A stretch of 64,000 bases of DNA from Sinotaia quadrata (taxonomy: Eukaryota > Mollusca > Gastropoda > Architaenioglossa > Viviparidae). Positions 37,937 through 49,340 of the stretch are shown here, in pieces. A program made the translations under genes and the position numbers. Where the stretch lies: contig CM054184.1 of NCBI GenBank assembly GCA_028829895.1, forward strand, positions 53,055,201 through 53,119,200, in the 5' to 3' direction. The notes beneath the pieces were generated by a model. That model saw nothing but the letters and a program-made list of their open reading frames with translations, was not told the origin of the DNA and ran no database searches. How positions within the stretch are numbered: the stretch's first letter is position 1; each line of letters begins with the position of its first letter.

Positions 37937-38160
37937 TTACAAACGGCATTTTATTTTCGATTTTTTAAAGGGATCAATATCATCTATAGCATGCAGCATA
38001 TGGGGCAGACTACTCTTTCCACATGATGAACTAAACGTAGATCGCTGTTTTGATTTAAGGGAGCAGGATGCAAATACGTTTTTCGTCCTAACATCGAAAT
38101 CTACGGATAGACTGAGATTATGGGTGACGCTTCCAGTCGAAACCGATTTCACGTTGATAT
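37937..38160 (-). CDS. coding-like segment in receptor intron 1
   Basis: The minus frame reads an extracellular-type peptide (SLSVDFDVRTKNVFASCSLK, later four Cys in all) up to a good donor, GCCGTTT|GTAAAG. Possible acceptors are GGAAG|CGTC and CTCAG|TCTA. All of these are phase 2, while its neighbours splice in phase 1, so it cannot simply be inserted into the receptor. It may be a decayed or alternative exon, or chance. Confidence 0.22.
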
Positions 38161-38178
38161 AGTATTCCAAATAAAGTA

Positions 38179-38538
38179 TGTTGAAAGAGAGGCTAGCACC
38201 ATGTCCCTATGCGTGTTGAAAGAGAGGCTAGCATCATGTCCATATGCATGTTGAAAGAGAGGCTAGCATCATGTCCATATGCATGTTGAAAGAGAGGCTA
38301 GTATCATGTCCATATGCATGTTGAAAGAGAGGCTAGCATCACGACCCTATGCGTGTTGAAAGAGAGGCTAGCACCATGTCCCTATGCGTTTTGAAAGAGA
38401 GGCTAGCATCATGACCCTATGCGTGTTGAAAGAGAGGCTAGCTGCTAGCATCATGACCCTATGCGTGTTGAAAGAGAGGCTAGCATCATGACCCTATGCG
38501 TGTTGAAAGAGAGGCTAGCATCATGACCCTATGCGTCC
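38179..38538. repeat. 35-bp minisatellite, about 10 copies
   Basis: TGTTGAAAGAGAGGCTAGCA recurs from 38179 with a 35-bp period. One copy near 38440 carries a 7-bp internal duplication. Confidence 0.95.
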
Positions 38539-38582
38539 AAGCTACTGCAAAAGGAAAGGTAGCGGTTGTATTGATTTCATCT

Positions 38583-38945
38583 ACTTGCGAGACAAAGAGT
38601 AATCCTGAAGTACATTCAATCAGTACTTTTTGCGAGACAAAGAGTAATCCTGAAGTACATTCAATCAGTACTTTTTGCGAGACAAAGAGTAATCCTGAAG
38701 TACATTCAATCAGTACTTTTTGCGAGACAAAGAGTAATCCTGAAGTACATTCAATCAGTAGTTTTTGCGAGACAAAGAGTAATCCTGAAATACATTCAAT
38801 CAGTACTTTTTGCGTGACAAAGAGTAATCCTGAAATACATTCAATCAGTACTTTTTGCGAGACAAAGAGTAATCCTGAAATACATTCAATCAGTACTTTT
38901 TGCGAGACAAAGAGTAATCCTGAAGTACATTCAATCAGTACTGAT
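38583..38945. repeat. 45-bp minisatellite, 8 copies
   Basis: GCGAGACAAAGAGTAATCCT starts at 38587 and then every 45 bp. Being a multiple of three, it gives an open 15-residue repeat frame on the plus strand whose ATG lies in the preceding 35-bp array. It lies in an intron of a minus-strand gene and has no other gene sign. Confidence 0.95.
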
Positions 38946-38999
38946 GCAGGATTTTAACAAACATATACTCTAGCAAGTAAATACTGCAGAAAACCTATA

Positions 39000-40490
39000 A
39001 ATAAACATATACTCTAGCAAGTAAAATACCGCAGAAAACGTATAAATAAACATATAGTGAAGCAAACGAGTAATGTAGGAAACAAATAAACATATAGTGA
39101 AGCAAACGAGTAATGTAGGAAACAAATAAACATATCAGAAAAAGTAAACACATAAATGCAAACATGTACGTAAGCAAACAAAGAAATAAGGAAACATTAC
39201 GCATGCAAACTAGTAACTAAGCAAACAAAGAAATAAGGAAACATTACGCATGCAAACTAGTAACTAAGCAAACAAAGAAATAAGGAAACATTACGCATGC
39301 AAACTAGTAACTAAGCAAACAAAGAAATAAGGAAACATTACGCATGCAAACTAGTAACTAAGCAAACAAAGAAATAAGGAAACATTACGCATGCAAACTA
39401 GTAACTAAGCAAACAAAGAAATAAGGAAACATTACGCATGCAAACTAGTAACTAAGCAAACAAAGAAATAAGGAAACATTACGCATGCAAACTAGTAACT
39501 AAGCAAACAAAGAAATAAGGAAACATTACGCATGCAAACTAGTAACTAAGCAAACAAAGAAATAAGGAAACATTACGCATGCAAACTAGTAACTAAGCAA
39601 ACAAAGAAATAAGGAAACATTACGCATGCAAACTAGTAACTAAGCAAACAAAGAAATAAGGAAACATTACGCATGCAAACTAGTAACTAAGCAAACAAAG
39701 AAATAAGGAAACATTACGCATGCAAACTAGTAACTAAGCAAACAAAGAAATAAGGAAACATTACGCATGCAAACTAGTAACTAAGCAAACAAAGAAATAA
39801 GGAAACATTACGCATGCAAACTAGTAACTAAGCAAACAAAGAAATAAGGAAACATTACGCATGCAAACTAGTAACTAAGCAAACAAAGAAATAAGGAAAC
39901 ATTACGCATGCAAACTAGTAACTAAGCAAACAAAGAAATAAGGAAACATTACGCATGCAAACTAGTAACTAAGCAAACAAAGAAATAAGGAAACATTACG
40001 CATGCAAACTAGTAACTAAGCAAACAAAGAAATAAGGAAACATTACGCATGCAAACTAGTAACTAAGCAAACAAAGAAATAAGGAAACATTACGCATGCA
40101 AACTAGTAACTAAGCAAACAAAGAAATAAGGAAACATTACGCATGCAAACTAGTAACTAAGCAAACAAAGAAATAAGGAAACATTACGCATGCAAACTAG
40201 TAACTAAGCAAACAAAGAAATAAGGAAACATTACGCATGCAAACTAGTAACTAAGCAAACAAAGAAATAAGGAAACATTACGCATGCAAACTAGTAACTA
40301 AGCAAACAAAGAAATAAGGAAACATTACGCATGCAAACTAGTAACTAAGCAAACAAAGAAATAAGGAAACATTACGCATGCAAACTAGTAACTAAGCAAA
40401 CAAAGAAATAAGGAAACATTACGCATGCAAACTAGTAACTAAGCAAACAAAGAAATAAGGAAACATTACGCATGCAAAATAGTAACTGAG
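39000..40490. repeat. 47-bp satellite, about 28 nearly identical units
   Basis: After a short degenerate lead-in (39000-39165), AACTAAGCAAACAAAGAAAT repeats every 47 bp with virtually no differences until the last unit (near 40480), which changes to ATAGTAACTGAGC. The unit contains the palindrome GCATGC. The homogeneity implies recent amplification. Confidence 0.97.
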
Positions 40491-42050
40491 CAACGAAGTA
40501 AGCAAGCAATCGTATCAGCAAGCAAGTGTATAATTAAGTAAACATGTAGGGCAATCTAAAAAAAAACACAAACACCCCAACAAATAAAATAGTGTAATGA
40601 GCACAACGACAAGGCGGAGAGGTAATTTTTACAATGATGTATTTTCCCTTCTTTTCCATATCAAATATTGAAAATGCGTGTTAGGTTTTTTTCGTTTACA
40701 GTACAATTTTAAATGTTTTGCGCTGTAAGAAAATCCTTGATATTTCGCAGTTGTTTAACAAGATTAGATCTTTTGCTATCGCAGTAACTTTTCACTGCCA
40801 GCAGTGCATATATCAGTGATGGAAACCGCTCACCAGCTTACAGCATAATCAAAAGAAATCTATCAATAAAAAAAATCAAATAGCCAATATATGTGTAAAT
40901 GTACACAACACATAGTGCATTTACACAATACTCACTACACAGTACACAGTACACAGTGCACTAGTATTGTGCAATGTAATACGAGTAATGCTGCAATATT
41001 TCTTTCCCCCATTATAAATCGCATTATATAATTAGTATTGTATATGGATATTGTTTTTTTATGATATAAATATAATAGTTTATAAATCGTATCACTGCTA
41101 TAGTTAGTATTTATTAATAGGTTCGATATAAGGAGGTGTACATAACATTATATGATCAAATATTTCATAAGTTTATATATATTACTATGTAATCAATTAT
41201 TAATTATGTTAATAATTACTAAATCATAATTGTTAAATATTTATAAAATAAATAATTATTAGGCGACTATTAAATCACTGTTTTAAACGTACGTAGATGT
41301 CATAAGTGTTGTTAGTGACATCTTAATTACTCATAGCGATATGAAATTTAAGGACAAATTTATAATAAATTCAATGCGGTTTTCAATATAATATTCACAT
41401 GTAGTTAATCATTAATTTACATTTGAACTTACTTTAATTCCATTTAGCTCATGACACACCATTTAAAATTTATAATCAGCATAATTTTGTATCACTTTGA
41501 TGAATGATTTTCTAAAATATCACATAATATATTCTTTATTACTCTCACTAATTCATAAACAACATTCTTAGCAAATCTCAGGGTTTGTTAAATACACCAA
41601 TATTCTGTGCAAGACGGTTCACTCAGGGCTTGTTAATTGCACCAATATTCAAAACTAACTTTCTCTAGAACTCGCCTACACTCATTCCATCATCCATTCA
41701 ACAATCTAACCATCCACCCGTCCGTCCGTTTGTTTGTCTATTTAACTATCTATCCATCTGTCTGTCCATACTTCTAGCTATATATTAATCCACATATATG
41801 AATGTACGTATTTATGTGTGTATGTCTGTGTGTGTCTGTGTGTATGTATGTATGTGTGTGTACGTATGTATATATATGTGTGCATAACGTACAGTAAAGA
41901 TTTATCAGTGAAAGGTGTACACGTCAGATATCACGTACTACAGTGTTGCGACGCGAGGTGACTGCATGCTACAACAACGACATCTATACTTATTGCAATA
42001 CTTGACTTACATATTGAATAAATGCAATGTCACCTTAATTTTATACTTAC
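40491..42050 (-). other. intron 1 of the receptor gene, right part
   Basis: Very AT-rich at 40980-41560, with short TATG and GTGT runs near 41800-41880. The 5' splice site CAAGACC|GTAAGTATA is at 42051/42050. No other exon is visible. Confidence 0.55.
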
Positions 42051-42144
42051 GGTCTTGGACGGCTGTAAGACTGTGAGGACAGAAGGGAAGTAATAAGAAG
42101 AGTATAAATGTTGTTCCCCTTGTATTCTCATGGGCACCCATCAT
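42051..42144 (-). CDS. exon 1 of the membrane receptor: signal peptide
   Basis: ATG at 42144 (a second ATG follows at once) opens a 31-codon peptide, MMGAHENTRG then TTFILFLLLPFC then PHSLTAVQD. This is a classical secretory signal, with cleavage expected near the end of the exon. It ends in a near-perfect donor, GTAAGTATA, in phase 1. Phase 1 also fits the 3' sites of the exons at 37618 and 34305. With lengths 94, 228 and 1295 the spliced frame is 1617 nt, exactly 538 codons plus stop. The upstream frame is open for some 40 codons, so an earlier start is not excluded. Confidence 0.55.
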
Positions 42145-42689
42145 GCTCCAGTCATAAATGTGCGAAAAGACCAGAATGAAACTGACCAGATATTTTAGCA
42201 AAAGAGAAACTGACAGATATCTCATGAGGACTCCATGATATATGCAGTGGTCACGCCTCACTAAACACCCCACACGTTCGCTTTCATCAATGATACAGAG
42301 TTTGACTTTGGTTTTATCAGGTCAACACCGAGGGCGGGATTTTAGTACATGAAATGCAAATACAAAAAAAAAATGTTTTATTATATTTTGTCTACATTGT
42401 TTTGTGTCAGCGAGATAATAAAATTTAGTAGTAAAAAAATTGTAAAACATTATGTAAATATATTTTACTTGAAACCATTCTCGCACACGAACACATAGTT
42501 ATGCAATTTCGTAATGAGCAATGACACAATCTCACGTATAAATTCAGACAAGTACACATGCACACAGGCACATACGCACACATTCGTGCACACTAAACAT
42601 AGAATTTTGACGAGCATACACCTAAATTCTGGCAAATACAGATGTGAAGATATATTAAAACAAATTATGTATTTCTGATATTTTAATGC
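42145..42689. other. AT-rich DNA upstream of the receptor
   Basis: Would hold the receptor promoter. No TATA or CRE octamer was found in the first 300 bp. Confidence 0.45.
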
Positions 42690-42875
42690 ACAAATACATT
42701 GACAAATATACAACGTCAGGTAAAATGATATGGTGACACACAGTAACACACATACAATGACAAATATACAACATCAGGTAAAATGACATGGTGACACACA
42801 GTAACACACATACATTGACAAATATACAACATCAGGTAAAATGACATGGTGACACACAGTAACACGTACATAGGA
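42690..42875. repeat. 58-bp tandem repeat, 3 copies
   Basis: GACAAATATACAACRTCAGG starts at 42701, 42759 and 42817. Confidence 0.95.
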
Positions 42876-43545
42876 ATGCAAACGGATACTCATTTTCGTA
42901 TATTAATACATTTTCACACCGACACACATATATATCCAATTATTTAAAATGCTTATTTCCATGTCCAAATCAAAATAAGTTATGTCTTATTTTCCAAACA
43001 TTACAAATATAACATTACTACCTATTCGGTTCTTTTATTAACTGTTGCAATTTTCCACTTAGTATTTTTTTAAAAATCTGTTATAATAAAGAACAGTTCG
43101 GTTTTCACAACAAGAATACCTGATTACAATGTCGCCCACACATGGGAAAGCATTAAAGTTTCCCTACTGTGACATTACACGCTGCTAGATTTAAGTGAAA
43201 TCAGACACTCTAATAAAGGGACGCAATTACGATTGATGCGCAGTTTGAGTCTCCGAGTCCTTGACGCATAGTATTTTTAGCTAGAGTTATCTACCGAAAT
43301 ACTCTGTCGCGTGAGGGTTTATTTATAGTTGTACACAAGGTGTGCACAGTCACTATACAGACATTGCAATATTATGTCTGCACATGGAATTCATTATGCC
43401 AACAGTCTTCTCTTGAGTGCAAGATCAGCACACTGCTTTTCATTCAAGAACAAAATTACGTCTATATTTGTGGATTACCAATTCATCATTTTATTCAAAG
43501 AGAACATAATTACGTGTGTACTGAAAGACAACACGTCATTTTATT
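42876..43545. other. unique DNA, no feature seen
   Basis: Overlapping short plus-strand frames at 43329-43582 have no supporting context. Confidence 0.5.
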
Positions 43546-43550
43546 CAGAG

Positions 43551-43790
43551 AAAAAACAGTTGTAGTCCCAGTGAAATACTAAAACAGTTGTAGTCCCAAT
43601 GAAATACTAAAACAGTTGTAGTCCCAATGAAATACTAAAACAGTTGTAGTCCCAATGAAATACTAAAACAGTTGTAGTCCCAATGAAATACTAAAACAGT
43701 TGTAGTCCCAGTGAAATACTAAAACAGTTGTAGTCCCAATGAAATACTAAAACAGTTGTAGTCCCAATGAAATACTAAAACAGCTCAAGG
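43551..43790. repeat. 28-bp minisatellite, about 8.5 copies
   Basis: AAACAGTTGTAGTCCCAATG recurs every 28 bp. Two copies have CAGTG instead of CAATG. Confidence 0.96.
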
Positions 43791-44837
43791 CTTACTATTA
43801 TCATAAAATGTTATCTGTATTTATGCTCTAACATCACATGACATACCAATGAATATATTTCTGGACTATCATTTTTGTTATTTCTGTTTACCGCACTTAA
43901 AATAAAAATGACGTTGGATTGATCTCTGCTTGAATCACGAAGCTTGAGACACGCATTTCAGGAATTTTAAAAACAAACAGCTTTTGGCACGTTGTGACGT
44001 TTCACTATGATGACTTGACGAAGCAACCATGGTGATAACCGAGAGAAAATGCAGTTTAGTGTTGATTACGTTTCTGTTTTATCAAACATATACCTAATTT
44101 AAATGAGCAGTGTACACAGAGTGACATGCAATTTGCTGAATATTTTAGAAAGCGAAAATATCTAATACATCCCGAACCACTATTTTTCGGGGGAGGGAGG
44201 GCAGAGTCTCGGTATTGAGGTATTGTTTGGTCAGTACCCCAAAATACAGTGAGAATCTAGAATTTGAATTTAAGATTTGAATCTTCATATATTCGTTATT
44301 AATTTGTGGATAAGCCAAATAACTCTATTTTGACATTTCAAATAAATTTGTGTCCTTCCTTAGTTTCTTTTCATAGTGGTAATTGTCGTGATTATGTAAT
44401 TTTATATATTTTTTATTTTTACTTTTCGTCTTTCTTATTTTCATCATCAATTGCTTTAGAAATTGTTCCCCTTATTTCCAGAGAGTGTATGATTTATGAA
44501 TAACTATAGCTTATGACATGAGTGTGATTAACATTTTCTGTTATTTACCGCATGAAAGAGAATTTGTAGGACAATAAATTTAAATCATAATCATCAAAAC
44601 AAAAGTAAAATTGCCTACTTTTGTTTCAAAAGGGTGGTTGTGATATTCATGTCGTAGAGTCGTGTATCATTTACATTTTTCATTCTCTGGCGCTATAATA
44701 CGTTCTGCCGCTGTTATGATTATTATTTTGCATACCGTATCATTTAATAATGCGTAATCACTTATCAGTGGTTAAATCTTAATTTAGGGTCGGTTTTCCC
44801 ATATGAATTCTACATCCATACACCAATGTAAGTAACA
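43791..44837. other. AT-rich DNA, no feature seen
   Basis: No gene, RNA or repeat is supported. Confidence 0.5.
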
Positions 44838-44905
44838 TACTATCGACACATAATTTATCTCTTCGCAGGTGGAACTTCTTACTTAATTAAGGAGTAATGT
44901 AATTT
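44838..44905. repeat. dispersed repeat fragment (copy 2)
   Basis: Matches 575-650: CACATAATTTATCTCTTCGCAGGT and CTTCTTACTTAATTAAGGAG. The 4-bp differences look like small duplications. Confidence 0.5.
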
Positions 44906-44984
44906 ATCAACTTACTAACATTCATCCAATCATTGACTCATCACGCCCCCATCTACTCACTGACTACTCCAGACTCTCTCTTTC

Positions 44985-45999
44985 TTTCTCTCTCTCTCTC
45001 TCCCTTAGTCTTGTCGACCGTTGGGGCACCACATATGACCTGATAACCAGTTTCCTCCATTCCATTCTGTTCTCTGCAAATCTCACTGTATTGCTCAGTT
45101 TCAGTCACGTCCACTCTGAGATGCAAAATCCCATCTTTTCCTTTCTTCCTCTCCTTCGCCCTCCTTGCACAGTACCTTGCGTGATTGTCTTGGCAAGACC
45201 TATTGATCATGTGACATGTCCATACCATTTCACTTTGCGTTTTTCGCAATGGCCAATAGCTCTTCATATGGCCCAACATGTTTTGCCTAATTCTGTTTCT
45301 CATTTCGTCATTCTTGACATGATCTCTATACGAAATGCCAAGCAACCTTCGAAAGCATCTCATTTCAGTAGCTTGTATCCTCCTTTCAAGATCTGCTGTG
45401 AGGGTCCATGACACAAAGGCATATAAAGACAAAAGACACAGATACAACCAAGGAGTGCATCACTCTGATCTTTGAGCTGACTGAGATGTTTCTGTCTTTC
45501 CAAACTATCTTCAGCCTTACCATTGCTGTTTGTCAGCGCAATTCTGGACAATATTTCTGGTTTTGATCCCTCGTCTGTCAGGAAGCCTCATAAGTACTTG
45601 AATTTATTAACTGTTTCCAATTTCTATCACCATTCATGATGTCATTGCTAATGCCACTGGTGTTGTTGGTCATCAGTCTGGCTTCTCTGCACTGATTTCC
45701 ATACCAAAAGCAGTAGCTGTCCTGTCCAGTTTTTCCTGAGCTAGCTCCTCCTCATTTCCTGCAACGCCATCAATGTCATCGGCAAAACGTAAGTTCGTTA
45801 TTGTTCTGTCTCCAATACTGACAGTTCCTTCATGGTCTTCCAGAGCATCTGTCATGATGTTGAAAAGGATAGGCGAGAATAAGCAGCAATGTCTGACTCC
45901 CACCGTTGTCCTGAAGCAGTCTCCTAATTGGCCATTGAAGCAGACTGCGCTGGTGGCCTTACTGTAAAGGCTTCTATGACTTTGATTAAGTTGTCATTG
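44985..45999 (-). mobile_element. decayed non-LTR retrotransposon (LINE), 5'-truncated
   Basis: Minus-strand frames carry the C-terminal half of a LINE reverse transcriptase. VEAFYSKATSAV-like residues come first, then GVRHCCLFSPILFNIM (a worn GVRQGCLLSP motif), then LRFADDID, the catalytic F/YADD box, at about 45780-45800. MEISAEKPD follows, then further on SWTLTADLERRIQATEMRCF and RRLLGISYRDHV of the region after the RT. Stops and frameshifts separate these pieces, and a few residues after LFNI are missing, so the copy is dead. It begins abruptly near 45999 and ends in a GA-rich tail near 44985. Clade not assigned. Confidence 0.88.
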
Positions 46000-46075
46000 A
46001 GCATATTAATTAAAAGTTAAAAGTTAAAACAATTTACAACTCTGAATTTTATTCACTGGTATTCACCCCGCACAT

Positions 46076-46147
<72 letters not shown>

Positions 46148-46186
46148 GCACGCATGCACGCACACACACACATACACACACACAAA
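46076..46186. repeat. (CA)n/(CT)n microsatellite
   Basis: CA, then CT, then CA again with GCATGCACG interruptions. Confidence 0.96.
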
Positions 46187-47079
46187 AGCAGGGTCCTCTG
46201 AAAAACTTCTTTATGTTGGGGTGACGCGAAATGAGGAATATTTCCTACGAGTTGCTTGTTCTCTACACTTCCCTAACCCCTAACCTCTAACCCCTATTGG
46301 TCACTTATGGTTGGCCAGTATTAGTTATGATGCATCACTTGATCTGTCTGCTGACTACAGTCAGTCAACATCATTCTCCATTATAACTAATGTGGTTATC
46401 GATAACAATGCCTAATGTGGAGGCCCCGTTGCTTCAGTAGAACTCTAGCTGCAGAATTTGTAAAGGTAAATGTGCTATTACATCAGGTATGTTAAAACAT
46501 TGAAGGGCAGTGCAATACTGAGTAAGAGAATTTCGGAAACGTATATGATATTGACAGAGAAATCTGGGGTTGGCTGAATTCTCACCATTCTAGTACATCA
46601 GTAATACAACAGCGCGTGACAAGCGCCATCCCTTGCTAGACACAAAGAAAAGAATCATCCGTGTTAAGGTTAAAGAGAATGCTAATACATGACGTCATCA
46701 AACCCGCGAAGTCAAAATATTGCGCAACAGTTGTTTTAGTACACAAGATGGAAGCCACAGGTTTTGCATGGATTACTGGTTCTTACATTGCATTACTGAA
46801 CCATTTGTAGAAGTAAAATATTTTTCAAGTTCGAATTTGTGCAAGCGATGTTGACAGTTCTGTGGACAAGCGTATAATTTTTATTTGAATTGAAAGCATA
46901 TAATAAAAGTTACTTTACAGCAACATTTCACCTCTGCTTAATACTTAAAACGTATAAAGACCATGCAGTAATTCAGCCAAAGATTTCATATTTACCAACT
47001 TTGTGTCAGTAATCTATCAACACGTCCGTTACAGTTATGCAAGTGCCTCTCTTCAGTCGTCAGAGCGATGACTAATCTC
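46187..47079. other. unique DNA, one CRE octamer
   Basis: TGACGTCA at 46690-46697. No coding exon is recognised. Confidence 0.5.
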
Positions 47080-47375
47080 TCACATTATCTACGGATGACT
47101 TAACGAGACATTACACTATCTACGGATGACTTAACGAGACATCACACTATTTACGAATGACTTAACGAGACATTACACTATCTACGGATGACTAAATGAG
47201 ACATTACACTATCTACGGATGACTTAACGAGACATTACACTATCTACGGATGACTTAACGAGACATCACATTATCTACGGATGACTTAACGAGACATCAC
47301 ACTATCTACGGATGACTTAACGAGACATTACACAATCTACGGATGACTTAACGAGACATTACACTATCTACCACT
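47080..47375. repeat. 31-bp minisatellite, about 9 copies
   Basis: TACGGATGACTTAACGAGAC starts at 47090 and 47121 and then every 31 bp. One copy has TAAATGAG. Confidence 0.95.
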
Positions 47376-48160
47376 TTAAATCAATATTGTTACTCGTAAA
47401 GCTGTTGAAAAGAAATATTGTCTTTTGTCCCTTCCCGTCCTCCCGTTCCCATACACATGTGTAAATGGATGACACAAATAAAACAAGTATGTCATTGTAT
47501 TATATATTCAAATTGCACAAGCTTACGTGCATCCCTGTTTATATATATGCTGTATGTAATCGAAAATTCTAGAGGTCAGCGATCCGATCGTGGTAGTTAA
47601 TGATGTCACACTGTCAACAGTGTCAATAAGCAGCAGTTAGTATTTAGAATTTTGATCAAATTATAGAAGTAATATCCATGTACCATTAATGCTGCCCTTT
47701 AGCGATTAATTTGCAAAGCGAGACAAGTTTTCTAATACTGCTTTACTGTACAGTACTCTCCCTTAGTGTTTGTAATTTGTTATCGTTAACCGTTACTTCA
47801 AGTGTTGGTTCTATCTGGGACGCACTCAAGGCGCTCCGTGAATAAAATCTGTAGTGATGAGCTGTTAACACAGTAAACTCAGTGAAAAGATATGTCATCT
47901 TGAGACTGTAAGACGGCTGAAGGACGACCTGAAAAGGTCACGTGACTGAGATAAGAAAATGAACACACTTTTGAAGCGAATTTTACACTTTAGAATAACT
48001 GATTATGACTATGTTCATAAATACCCCGCCCTCTTTCTCTCTAAGCTGCAGAGGTCACTGGAATGTCGTATTTTGTTACAAATCTAAAATCATTATTATT
48101 ATATTCTGAAATAGATTCCTTCGACACCTGTGCAAATTAACATGACAAATCTACAACAAC
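47376..48160. other. unique DNA downstream of the Cys-rich gene
   Basis: No gene or repeat is seen. Confidence 0.5.
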
Positions 48161-48164
48161 GATG

Positions 48165-48170
48165 TTTATT
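48165..48170 (-). terminator. poly(A) signal AATAAA of the Cys-rich gene
   Basis: AATAAA on the minus strand lies 31-36 bp after the TGA at 48201. It is followed by a T/G-rich stretch (CGTTGTTGTAGATTTGTC), as expected of a real poly(A) site. Confidence 0.6.
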
Positions 48171-48200
48171 GCAAACAAAACTCACCTGAGAAAGCAGCCC

Positions 48201-48504
48201 TCACTTCTCAATCAATATAAGTTTATCTATTGGGCCACACTCACCTCTAATGCAACGTTTTCCTGCTGAAGCATACTTGACACTACTGTGGTTTGTACCA
48301 TTTGTTGTAAAAGTTAGACAGGGTGACCCAGCCTTAATTTGTGTTGATCTCTTTAGCGATGTAAACGGCTCTAGTACAATATGCACGTACTGAATGAACG
48401 CTCTCTTATTAGAGACAGGCTGGTAGTGTGTTGCTATTCTCAACGTGGTTAGTGTGCAAGTGCAATCGTCGGTATTACCCAATGTAGCGTCACAGAACTC
48501 GAAA
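48201..48504 (-). CDS. terminal exon of a secreted-type Cys-rich protein
   Basis: The frame opens after a T-rich 3' splice site, either CTTAAG|TTTCGAG (48504, phase 2) or TTTCGAG|TTCTG (48497, phase 0). It encodes about 100 residues: CDATLGNTDDCTCTL near the start, a sequon-bearing middle (NGTNHSS), and AGSPCLTF...GKRCIRGECGP at the end. The PC...GKRCxxGxC pattern resembles the small Cys-rich units at the ends of many secreted invertebrate proteins and metalloprotease ancillary regions. I cannot name the family. GTGAGT at 48244 looks like a donor, but splicing there would remove the last Cys of the motif. The stop and poly(A) site just after argue that the frame is read through. Minus-strand upstream exons are expected to the right. 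Confidence 0.6.
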
Positions 48505-49177
48505 CTTAAGATTTAAGCCGGTGATCTCTTGAGAGGCACTCGGTAATGGAAAGCTGTTTTCAGCATTTTCTTGAATTGTTGTGGTCACACGTTTCAGGCC
48601 ATCTGCTGTTTTCACTGAATAACTTCATAAAAATATTTCTGTTAAACATTTTGGCAATGGAGACCTTATCACGTCATAGATGAATCAGCAGTCAATGCAG
48701 CAGAGGTTCTGAGTAAGCCAGGTGTGGCGGACTGAAGTTAAACTATTGACGAAGTCCAACAAAAAATAAAATAGCGTGACTGCGTAGATTTATATCAACC
48801 AGACAGGAGTTGGGAGAAGTACACCAGATGATCTTGTCAGAGAATAAAGGTGATCGATTTGTAAGTAACTGTAAACCAATCGATTTAAGACACGTAACTG
48901 TACCACAATACTTTAAAATACCTTTTTGTTAATTTTCTTTGGTGTCTTGTGTTAACTTAAAATATGACTGTTATTTTATACTGTAATAACAATGCTTTAA
49001 CAATGTATAATTCTTATGAATACCATATGTAGGTGTAGCACATAATATAGTAGAATAATTTGTGGTTCAGTAGTAAAAATGACTATGCTTAAAACTGATA
49101 GCCATTTTTTTGTTGTAGTTTAGCATAGATGTCACTAAAAGCTAGTAACCAAGGACTCCTTAAGGCGACACTTTGAC
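48505..49177 (-). other. probable intron of the Cys-rich gene
   Basis: No coding ORF. It separates the terminal exon from the candidate exon at 49178. Confidence 0.35.
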
Positions 49178-49340
49178 CTTCTTCTCCTCTGTATTCAAAC
49201 TTGGTCTCTGAACTGTCTTGACGCCTGTTATTGTGATGCACGTAACCTGACCTACTTCATGCTTGCGTATTCCGGAAAGTTTGCCTACCGTATTTACTGA
49301 TATAAACGCCCATCGAGGAGTGCGTGCACGCTGCCTTCGT
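49178..49340 (-). CDS. candidate upstream exon of the Cys-rich gene
   Basis: Following GTGTACAG (3' splice site, phase 2) the minus frame reads RRQRARTPRWAFISVNTVGK and continues VGQVTCITITGVKTVQRPSL. It is about half GC in DNA that is otherwise near one-third, which is typical of an exon here. A weak donor, GAAG|GTCAAAG at 49178, ends in phase 0 and would match the 48497 acceptor. Alternatives are a decayed retroelement piece or chance. Confidence 0.28.

Noticed and set aside
38496..38957. 153-codon ORF with 15-residue repeats
   Set aside because: Start codon lies in one minisatellite and the body in another; antisense within an intron. Kept only as a repeat.
39170..40485. CRISPR-like regular array (also 61487-63893 and 11526-11950)
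   Set aside because: Units are head-to-tail without unique spacers; the 11.5 kb case has a conserved word separated only by CTAT microsatellites. The host is a eukaryote.
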